From contig CAZEAP010000043.1 of NCBI GenBank assembly GCA_964510315.1, positions 1 through 20,635 of the forward strand: 20,635 bases of DNA. The letters run 5' to 3'. Below the pieces are notes generated by a model. The model made no database searches and was not told the DNA's origin. It was given only the letters and a program-made list of their open reading frames with translations. The position numbers and the translations under genes were made by a program. This document shows, piece after piece, positions 7,205 to 13,085 of this stretch. The stretch is from CAZEAP01 sp964510315. GTDB lineage: Bacteria; Planctomycetota; Brocadiia; SM23-32. Numbering within the stretch: the first letter of the stretch is position 1; every line of letters starts with the position of its first letter.

Positions 7205-7911
7205 AGAAGTATAAGCCACTGAACCTTCTGGACAACAAGGGCTTCTGGCCTCAGAAGGTGGCGCTGGTGGACGCCATAAAGGAAGTGCTGACGATCGGGA
7301 AGTGTACCAACCCTCTGCCCATCCGCGACTACGGACGCTACCGCGACCAGGAGTGGCGCGACGAGGAGGAAAAGCTCCTTCCCTACCGGAGCGTGGACTG
7401 GTATGTGAACGACGCGCTGGACGAGGAGAGGATGCAGGTGGACTCCGAGCGCCTGCTGGAGGCTTTCGACGAGGAGCCGTGGCGCGAAGAGGACATGATC
7501 GGGGAGCACTACGACCTGTTTATCATGCAGGAGGACATGTTCAGCCCCGACTCCGGAGCCAGGGACCGGAACCCGGGCTATGCGGTGGGGCGGGCCCACA
7601 GGATGACTGCCGCCGTGGTCAGCACCCACCGGATCGAACACATCTGGGGCATGCCCTACAGCTATTTGAAGACCGAGGTTATGCGGCAACTGTGTTTCAT
7701 GTTCGGCCTCCCCGATGCCCGGCGGGAAGACGTTGTGCGCGAAGACCAGAGCTGCTACTGCTCCAACACCTGCATCCTGCGACCCGCCCGCGTGGCACCG
7801 GATGACTGGGAGCGGCTCACCGAGGATCGGTTGAGACTCGGAGCTTTGTGCGAGGACTGCACGCGCGACCTGCGCAGGTTCTTCCAACAGGTCGCCGAAG
7901 AGGCAGATTGA
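7201..7911 (+). CDS. Archaemetzincin-like protein lacking the HExxH zinc site
   Basis: A 236-residue cytoplasmic protein coupled by ATGA to the nitroreductase. I read it as a diverged relative of archaemetzincins, a zinc-peptidase family with HExxHxxG and a downstream Cys4 structural zinc site. Matching landmarks in order: VGRA (129-132), VVSTHRI (139-145), TEVMRQLCFMFGL (158-170), a Cys cluster at 185, 187 and 191, then CEDC (217-220). The segment RQLCFMFG (162-169) lines up with HELGHTFG, so both zinc histidines and the catalytic Glu are replaced (R162, Q163, F166) while the structural Cys residues remain. If the alignment is right, this is a non-catalytic homologue; otherwise it is an unrecognised zinc-binding protein. 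No signal peptide or membrane segment is present. Confidence 0.5.
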   Translation: MKKYKPLNLLDNKGFWPQKVALVDAIKEVLTIGKCTNPLPIRDYGRYRDQEWRDEEEKLLPYRSVDWYVNDALDEERMQVDSERLLEAFDEEPWREEDMIGEHYDLFIMQEDMFSPDSGARDRNPGYAVGRAHRMTAAVVSTHRIEHIWGMPYSYLKTEVMRQLCFMFGLPDARREDVVREDQSCYCSNTCILRPARVAPDDWERLTEDRLRLGALCEDCTRDLRRFFQQVAEEAD

Positions 7912-7931
7912 CAATCCCACCGAAGGCGCGA

Positions 7932-7955
7932 ACCCCGCAAACGCCCGTGCGGGGT
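7932..7955 (+). other. Hairpin, possible termination or RNA-stability element
   Basis: ACCCCGCA (7932-7939) pairs perfectly with TGCGGGGT (7948-7955) across an 8-base loop, 20 bases after the archaemetzincin-like gene. No T-run follows, so it does not qualify as an intrinsic terminator. The stretch 7912-8069 holds no gene. Confidence 0.35.
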
Positions 7956-8069
7956 CGGAGTGCGCCCGCCAGACCCTTCCACTGCTTGGAGAGGCGGCCG
8001 TCTGTCCCCGGCCGGCCGCCGGAAAGGACGTGGCGTGGGACTTTGGCCTTTTGGCTGGTGGAGACTGGG

Positions 8070-9290
8070 ATGAGAATTTCTCCTGACGCCGTGCTGTTCG
8101 GCCTGCGCCTGATGGAGCAGGGCAGCCTGTCCCCGGAGGAGCTTGCCGAAACCTTGCGCCAGGTGGCCGGAGGGGAGGTTCCAGATCATCTGGTTGCGCT
8201 GGAGGAAAGCGTGCTGACGCGCCACCCTGGGCTCTCGGCGGAGGTCACATGGCTCGGGGGCGAGCCGTTCTACGTCCCCGTGGACTGCTCGAGCTGCCGG
8301 GGCAGGTTCCGCGTGCGGCCCGACGAGGTGGACCCCTCGGTGTATTGCCCGCTGTGCGGAGAGCCGATCATGCAGGCCCGGAGGCGGGTTCTGCTGGGTC
8401 ACAGTTCGGTCAGCCAGTTGCGCGCGGCCGAGTCCGAAGCTCCATTTGCCGTGCCCGCCGTCCAGCAGCGCTTCGCGCATTTCAGCCTGCTGGAGCTGCT
8501 GGGGCGGGGCGGTGCCGGCAAGGTCTACAAAGCCCGGAACCTGCGCTCGGAGCGCACCGTGGCCCTGAAGCTGCTGGACATCCAGCCGCTGGAACCCGCG
8601 GCCAGGTCCTTCCAGCGGCTCCGACGTGAGGCGAGGGTTGCCGCTTCGATAACCCACCGCAACATCGTCCGGGTCTTCGATCTGGGGGTTGCCGAGGGCG
8701 TGGCTTTCGTGGAGATGGAACTGGTGCGCGGAGTGTCGTTGAAAACAAAGGTGCGCCAGGAGCTTCCCCCGCCGGCCGAGGATGCCTGTAGGCTGTGCCT
8801 GGAGACCCTCGCCGGCCTCGCGGCGGTGCACGAGCGGAAGATCGTCCACGGCGACATCAAGCCGGGCAACATCCTGATCGACCGCGACGGCCGGGCGCGG
8901 CTGACGGACTTCGGCATCTCCAGGTTTCTGGAGGAGACCACCAGCCTGACCACCGCCGATCGGGTCGTCGGGTCCCCTCATTTCATGGCGCCGGAGCAGT
9001 GGCGGGGAGAAGCCCTCACCCCGGCTACCGACCTTTACGCCCTGGCGTTGGTCCTTTACTTTGCCCTCACCGGCCGGCTGCCCTGGGAGGGGCAATCCCG
9101 CTTCAGCCTGATGTACAAGCATCTGCACGAGCCGCTTTTGGCACCGCGCGAAGTGCAACCCCACGTGCCGGACTACCTGGGCCAGGTGATCCGACGCGGC
9201 ACGGAGAAAGACCCGGAGGAGCGCTTCGAGAGCGCCGAGGAGTTCGCCCAGGCGCTGCGCTGCTTCCCCGGCGGAAGACAGCCCGGTTGA
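8070..9290 (+). CDS. Soluble Ser/Thr protein kinase with N-terminal zinc ribbon
   Basis: A 406-residue Hanks-type kinase. Residues 1-70 are a helical, acidic region. A probable zinc ribbon follows (C73-x2-C76 ... C93-x2-C96). The kinase domain occupies about 138-400: glycine loop GRGGAGKV (145-152), ATP-anchoring K167, helix-C Glu187, catalytic loop HGDIKPGN (Asp262, Asn267), DFG (280-282), APEQ (308-311) and D321 of helix F. The catalytic Asp is preceded by Gly rather than Arg, so it is a non-RD kinase and may not need activation-loop phosphorylation. No membrane segment or sensor domain follows, unlike many PknB-type kinases, so it is probably cytosolic. ATG 8070 has GGTGGAG at 6 bases; in-frame sequence further upstream is low-complexity and unlike protein. 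Targets are unknown. Confidence 0.88.
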   Translation: MRISPDAVLFGLRLMEQGSLSPEELAETLRQVAGGEVPDHLVALEESVLTRHPGLSAEVTWLGGEPFYVPVDCSSCRGRFRVRPDEVDPSVYCPLCGEPIMQARRRVLLGHSSVSQLRAAESEAPFAVPAVQQRFAHFSLLELLGRGGAGKVYKARNLRSERTVALKLLDIQPLEPAARSFQRLRREARVAASITHRNIVRVFDLGVAEGVAFVEMELVRGVSLKTKVRQELPPPAEDACRLCLETLAGLAAVHERKIVHGDIKPGNILIDRDGRARLTDFGISRFLEETTSLTTADRVVGSPHFMAPEQWRGEALTPATDLYALALVLYFALTGRLPWEGQSRFSLMYKHLHEPLLAPREVQPHVPDYLGQVIRRGTEKDPEERFESAEEFAQALRCFPGGRQPG

Positions 9291-9304
9291 GCGCCTCTCC
9301 TGAA

Positions 9305-9311
9305 CCATCAG
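9305..9311. repeat. Left copy of 7-bp flanking direct repeat (CCATCAG)
   Basis: CCATCAG here and at 9470-9476 bracket the small element, as expected of target duplication on insertion. Two bases (CC) separate this copy from the left terminal repeat, so the true duplication could be 9 bp with two later changes. Confidence 0.6.
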
Positions 9312-9469
9312 CCTGCTCTGTAGAAATGATGTGCGATCCGGCGGGGCGGCAGAGTACGGCGCGGCAGAACGGCGAGATGCGTTCGGCGCCTGAAGGTAAG
9401 GCGCCTCAGCATGACGGCGCGGCAGGCGCCGGGCCGATTTGAGTGCCGAAGGATGCTTTCTACAGAGCA
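9312..9469 (+). mobile_element. Complete MITE-like non-autonomous element
   Basis: A 156-158-base element with perfect 13-bp terminal inverted repeats: TGCTCTGTAGAAA (9314-9326) and TTTCTACAGAGCA (9457-9469). CCATCAG directly repeats on both sides (9305-9311, 9470-9476). The interior is GC-rich with three GGCGCC palindromes (9385, 9400, 9425), able to form hairpins, and has no credible protein. The right 130 bases recur at 4881-5010. The structure fits a miniature inverted-repeat element mobilised in trans; no transposase is in the window to name its family. It lies in the 198-base gap between the kinase stop and the BNR_4 start, its right end only 19 bases before that start codon. Confidence 0.85.
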
Positions 9470-9476
9470 CCATCAG
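9470..9476. repeat. Right copy of 7-bp flanking direct repeat (CCATCAG)
   Basis: Partner of 9305-9311. It abuts the right terminal repeat of the element directly. Confidence 0.6.
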
Positions 9477-9488
9477 TGGGTAGGGACC

Positions 9489-10838
9489 GTGAGCGACACG
9501 CTGCCCAGAGACGACGGCTACCGGGGAATCTGGTACTACAATCAGCCCTCCGGCGATCAGTACCGCTACAAGTACAGCGGCGGACTGGGCACCTACCCTC
9601 AACAGATCACCCCCTTCGCCCATTACGCCCCGGAAGTCGACAGGACTTTCTTCTGCTACGGCGGCACCGCCGAGGGGGAGAACCGGCTGCTGCACATGGT
9701 CAGCTACTACGACCACGCCTCCCGAACCGTGCCGCGACCGGCGATTCTCCTGGACAAGGCCACCGAAGACGCCCACGACAATCCGGCCCTTATGCTCGAC
9801 GGCGAGGGGCACATCTGGGTGTTCTCGAACGCCCACGGACGCAGCCGGCCCGCGTTCATTCACCGCAGCGTGGAGCCGTGGGCCATCGACCGGTTCGAGC
9901 AGGTGGCGGAGACGAACTTCTCCTACAGTCAGCCCTGGTGGCTGCCCGGCCGCGGATTCCTGTTTCTCCATACCCTATACGCCGGCCCCGAGGAAGGCGG
10001 CCCGCCCCGGCGTCGGCTCTTCTGGTCCACTATCGACGCTGAGGGGGACCGATCGGAGGCCCGCCAACTGGCCGGGGTGGAGCTGGGCAATTACCAGGTC
10101 AGTTGGCGGGCCGGCTCGAAGGTGGGCACAGCCTTCAACTACCATCCCGAACCGGTGGGGCTGAATGCCCGCACGAACCTTTACTACCTGGAGACCGATG
10201 ACACGGGCCGGACGTGGCGGAACGCGGCGGGCGAGGCGGTGAAGACCCCGCTGAGGCGCCCCGAAAACCCCGCGCTGGTCCACGATTACCGTTCCGATGG
10301 ACTGCTGGTCTACCTGAAGAACGTGCAGTTCGACCGGCGGGGCAGGCCGATCCTCCTGTTCCTCACCAGCCGCGGCTACGCCTCCGGGCCGGAGAACGAT
10401 CCTCGCGCCTGGCGGACGGCCCGCTGGACCGGGGAGGAGTGGGAGATACTGCCCGTTACGCAGTCGGACAACAACTACGACTACGGCCCCCTCTACGTCG
10501 AGCCGGACGGCACGTGGCGCCTGATCGCGCCGACGGCCACGGGCCCGCAGCCCTACAATCCCGGCGGGGAGGTGGCCATCCGGGTCAGCGAAGATCGGGG
10601 CCGAAGCTGGCGGGAAGTGAAGCGCCTCACCGCGGACAGCGAGCGCAACCACACCTACGTCCGGCGGCCGGTCAACGCTCATCCCGATTTCTATGCGCTG
10701 TGGGCGGACGGGAACGCCCGGGAATCGTCGGAGTCGCGCCTCTATTTCACCGACAGGGAGGGTTCCCGCGCGTGGCGACTGCCGGCCCGGATGGCAGGCG
10801 AGGTCGCCGACCCGGAACCTATGGCTACCAATGTCTAA
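9489..10838 (+). CDS. BNR_4-type sialidase-fold protein
   Basis: A 449-residue protein of the BNR repeat-containing (BNR_4, PF15892-like) family, a beta-propeller related to sialidases and common in polysaccharide-using Planctomycetota and Bacteroidota. Family landmarks: DDGYRGIWYYNQPSGDQYRY and KYSGGLGTYPQQ at the start, FFCYGGT, HMVSYYDHA, DDAHDN-like EDAHDNPAL, HGRSRPAFIHRS, NHTYVRRPVNAHPDFYALWADG near the end, and Asp-box-like S-x-D-x-G-x-x-W (SEDRGRSW). Enzyme activity and substrate are not established. No signal peptide is seen, so it is probably cytoplasmic, unless its original N-terminus was altered by the element insertion. GTG 9489 is chosen because family similarity begins there; ATG 9453 upstream lies inside the mobile element. 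It ends overlapping the convergent amidase gene. Confidence 0.82.
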   Translation: MSDTLPRDDGYRGIWYYNQPSGDQYRYKYSGGLGTYPQQITPFAHYAPEVDRTFFCYGGTAEGENRLLHMVSYYDHASRTVPRPAILLDKATEDAHDNPALMLDGEGHIWVFSNAHGRSRPAFIHRSVEPWAIDRFEQVAETNFSYSQPWWLPGRGFLFLHTLYAGPEEGGPPRRRLFWSTIDAEGDRSEARQLAGVELGNYQVSWRAGSKVGTAFNYHPEPVGLNARTNLYYLETDDTGRTWRNAAGEAVKTPLRRPENPALVHDYRSDGLLVYLKNVQFDRRGRPILLFLTSRGYASGPENDPRAWRTARWTGEEWEILPVTQSDNNYDYGPLYVEPDGTWRLIAPTATGPQPYNPGGEVAIRVSEDRGRSWREVKRLTADSERNHTYVRRPVNAHPDFYALWADGNARESSESRLYFTDREGSRAWRLPARMAGEVADPEPMATNV

Positions 10839-11536
10839 TGCTTCAGGCGGGAGAGAAATTCGTACCAGGGGAAGTTCTTCCCCGGGCAGCGGGTGCCGTC
10901 GGGCCGGACGTGCCGGTGGCCCAGGACGTTGCGGGTGGGGATGCGGCAGCGCTCCTGGAGGTAGTTCACCAGGGCAACGAGGGCGCGCATCTGCTTCTCG
11001 GTGGGCCGCGCCTTCTCGAAGTTGCCCACCAGGCAGATGCCGATGCCGTACTTGTTGTAGGTCGGGTGATTGGCGTGGGCGCCGTCGATCTGCTTCTCCC
11101 ACCGGAAAGTGACCTCCACCACCCCGTCCGGCGCGCCTCGCCCGTTGCCGATGACGAAGTCATAGCCCACGCCCCGCCAGCCGTTTTGCTCGCGGTGGTA
11201 ACGGTCGAAGGTGGCCTTGCTGCCGCAATCGGTGGCGCTGTGGTGGATGATGATGTACTTCCAGTCGCGACGCAGGGGGGCGCTCAGCCGGCCTGAGACC
11301 CGCCGCGGCCGAGCTGGGTCGGCATACTGCCGTTCCGCCGGTGGGCGCCGGGGGCTGCGCAACTGCAGCGGCGGGGGGGAGAGGTCCTCCGCATGGCGCA
11401 GGGCGGTCACGGGGCGGAGGCGGCGTTCATCCGGCTCAGGCGGCGAAGGAAGCCGGCTTGGGGTAGGCGCGGGCGAGCTGCACCCGAAGAGCCCTGTCAG
11501 CAGGAGAACAACGGCGAACGCGAAGCGGAACTTCAT
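10835..11536 (-). CDS. Lipoprotein N-acetylmuramoyl-L-alanine amidase (Amidase_2/PGRP)
   Basis: Predicted peptidoglycan amidase cutting the bond between MurNAc and L-alanine, 233 residues. The N-terminus is a lipoprotein signal ending in lipobox L-F-G-C (Cys19), so it is anchored to a membrane on the periplasmic side. A Pro/Arg-rich linker of about 65 residues precedes the catalytic domain. That domain begins WKYIIIHHSATDCG (first zinc His), contains GVGYDFVIGNG and GAHANHPTYNKYGIGICLVGN, and closes with GHRHVRPDGTRCPG, supplying the second His and the Cys ligand as in T7 lysozyme. ATG 11536 has GAGGGA 7 bases upstream. It starts 10 bases after dtd ends, so it is the last gene of the DHS-like/dtd operon. 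Its stop overlaps that of the convergent BNR_4 gene. Confidence 0.9.
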   Translation of the reverse strand: MKFRFAFAVVLLLTGLFGCSSPAPTPSRLPSPPEPDERRLRPVTALRHAEDLSPPPLQLRSPRRPPAERQYADPARPRRVSGRLSAPLRRDWKYIIIHHSATDCGSKATFDRYHREQNGWRGVGYDFVIGNGRGAPDGVVEVTFRWEKQIDGAHANHPTYNKYGIGICLVGNFEKARPTEKQMRALVALVNYLQERCRIPTRNVLGHRHVRPDGTRCPGKNFPWYEFLSRLKH

Positions 11537-11546
11537 GCTGATTCCC

Positions 11547-11996
11547 TCAAAATGCCCTCTCGCTGTCCAGCAGCAAAGTAACGGGACCTTCGTTCAGCAG
11601 GGACACCGCCATCTCCGCCCGGAAACGTCCGGTCTGCACGCGGATGCTGCTCTCTCGCAGCCGCTCGGCCACGGCCTTGTAGAGCCGCTCGGCACGATCC
11701 GGCTCGGCGGCATGGCTGAAGGATGGTCTGCGGCCCTTCCGGCAGTCCCCGTAGAGGGTGAACTGCGGTACCAGCAGGACTTGCCCGTCCACGTCATGCA
11801 CCGACAGGTTCAGCCGACCGGCCTGGTCGTCGAAGACGCGCAGTCCGGCGAGCTTGCCGGCCACGTAGCGGGCGTCTTCTGCATCGTCGCCTTCCCCGAC
11901 CCCCAGCAGCACGAGAAGTCCGGCGCCGATCTGTGCGATACGTTCGCCCTCGACGCTGACGGCGGCGCGGGAGACTCGCTGGACAACGGCCCTCAT
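11547..11996 (-). CDS. dtd: D-aminoacyl-tRNA deacylase (DTD)
   Basis: Cytosolic proofreading enzyme that strips D-amino acids (and glycine wrongly loaded on tRNA-Ala) from tRNA. Its 149 residues match the family. It opens MRAVVQRVSRAAVSVEGE; the RRPSF stretch follows the first active-site motif; and NEGPVT carries the Gly-cisPro pair that rejects L-aminoacyl-tRNA. The first motif reads PQFTLYGD: Thr80 is kept, but the usual Ser77 of SQFTL is Pro. The segment TGRFRAEM replaces the more usual TGxFGAxM. Its ATG overlaps the stop of the deoxyhypusine-synthase-like gene (ATGA), implying coupled translation, and the amidase follows 10 bases later. Confidence 0.93.
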   Translation of the reverse strand: MRAVVQRVSRAAVSVEGERIAQIGAGLLVLLGVGEGDDAEDARYVAGKLAGLRVFDDQAGRLNLSVHDVDGQVLLVPQFTLYGDCRKGRRPSFSHAAEPDRAERLYKAVAERLRESSIRVQTGRFRAEMAVSLLNEGPVTLLLDSERAF

Positions 11997-12910
11997 ATGC
12001 CGCCGTTCTCCTTGGAAATCTGAATGAGCCTGCGATGCAGGGACGGGATGCTGTCCCGGTGATCAACACGGAAGTTGAAGCCTTCGCCGCCGAGGGAAAC
12101 GGGCCGGCGCACGACGTTCTTGCCGGGACGGAAGTAGTAGTCCTCTACGTCCTCCCGCAGGTCGAAAGACGCGGTGTAGATGGGCGCCACGGAGAAGCCC
12201 AGGTTGCGGCTGATGCTGAGCGCTTTGAGGAAGACCTCCGGCAGGATGACCGCCGAGCCGAAGTTCAGCAGCACGCCGCCCTTCATCCGGCTGACGGTCT
12301 CTACGTAGACCTTGAAGTCATAGTGGGAAGCCGCTCCCGTCGCGCCGCCGTCGAAGGTGGGATGCTGGTGGATGATGTCGGTGCCGATGGCGACGTGGAC
12401 GGTGGCCGGGACATCCGCCTCAAATGCCCCGCACAGAACGCTGTGGTCGCGATGGGGCAGAGCTTCCTCGCTGATCCGCCGTCCCACCGCCTTCCCGAAC
12501 CCCTCGGAGCTTCTGTTGACCGTCTCGTTGATGAAGCGCCCGGTCTCCTCGGCCATCCCGAAAGAGCCGTCCTCGATGGATTCGGCCACGTCTTCGCTGG
12601 TGCGACCGATCAGGGCGATCTCGAAGTCGTGAATGGGGCAGGCCCCGTTCATGGCGACGTGATGCACGAAGCCCCGATCCATCAGGTCCCGAACGATCAG
12701 CCCCAGGCCACACTTAATGACGTGGGCCCCGAACTGCATCAGTACGGGACTCCCTCCGCGGGCCGTCCGGTATATCCGGCGGCAGAGCCGCTCAAAGCGC
12801 TCCTCCTCCCAGGTGACACGGGTGTCCTCCGGGGGGACGAAATCGCTCAGCTCGACCAGGCTTTTCCGCTCCCGGATGGGATAGGTGGTCACCTTGCTGA
12901 GGTCGAGCAT
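11993..12910 (-). CDS. Deoxyhypusine synthase-like protein (bacterial DHSL)
   Basis: A 305-residue Rossmann-type NAD-dependent protein of the deoxyhypusine synthase family. Bacteria lack eIF5A, and characterised bacterial members make or use polyamines, for example forming homospermidine; that role is plausible here, not shown. Landmarks: FGAHVIKCGLGLIVRDLMDRG, MNGACPIHDFEIAL, GRTSEDVAESIEDGSFGMAEE, TVHVAIGTDIIHQHPTFDGG, and LLNFGSAVILPEVFLKALS. The region corresponding to the catalytic Lys of eukaryotic DHS reads differently (VRRPVSLGGEGFN), so the eukaryotic reaction is unlikely. The ATG at 12910 has AAGGGA at about 7 bases. It is first gene of the operon with dtd and the amidase, with a promoter 50-80 bases upstream. 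Confidence 0.88.
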   Translation of the reverse strand: MLDLSKVTTYPIRERKSLVELSDFVPPEDTRVTWEEERFERLCRRIYRTARGGSPVLMQFGAHVIKCGLGLIVRDLMDRGFVHHVAMNGACPIHDFEIALIGRTSEDVAESIEDGSFGMAEETGRFINETVNRSSEGFGKAVGRRISEEALPHRDHSVLCGAFEADVPATVHVAIGTDIIHQHPTFDGGATGAASHYDFKVYVETVSRMKGGVLLNFGSAVILPEVFLKALSISRNLGFSVAPIYTASFDLREDVEDYYFRPGKNVVRRPVSLGGEGFNFRVDHRDSIPSLHRRLIQISKENGGI

Positions 12911-12958
12911 GCGCTTTCCCTTTTGCGGCCGGCGCCGGGTACCCTAAAATGGAAATTG

Positions 12959-12988
12959 ATTATATGGCTCCCGCGAACGACGAATCAA
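12959..12988 (-). promoter_or_regulatory. Probable sigma-70 promoter of the DHSL-dtd-amidase operon
   Basis: Minus-strand TTGATT (12988-12983), 18-base spacer, TATAAT (12964-12959). Transcription would begin near 12952, about 40 bases before the start codon. The intergenic stretch 12911-13085 is shared with the divergent NtrC-type gene; no equally good plus-strand promoter was found in it. Confidence 0.65.
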
Positions 12989-13085
12989 GACGGCTGCCCC
13001 TGGGGCGGCACGTCCGCCGGTCCGGCGGGTCGGACGGCGGCGGAGAGGCCTTCCGAGAGCGGCAGCGCGGCGGAGGGATGCGCCC

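Noticed and set aside
7908..7913. TTGACA at the end of the archaemetzincin-like gene, possibly a -35 for the kinase
   Set aside because: No -10-like sequence lies 16-18 bases downstream; that place holds the ACCCCGCA hairpin arm.
8281..8360. CxxC ... CxxC in the kinase as a rubredoxin- or ferredoxin-like redox centre
   Set aside because: Spacing and the surrounding residues (SSCRGRFRV, YCPLCGEPI) fit an ordinary zinc ribbon better.
7755..9971. A 738-codon open frame on the minus strand opposite the kinase and the BNR_4 gene
   Set aside because: Its composition (Gln/His/Gly/Arg-rich) is that of antisense to real high-GC genes. It runs straight through the kinase, the mobile element and part of the BNR_4 gene, all identified on the plus strand.
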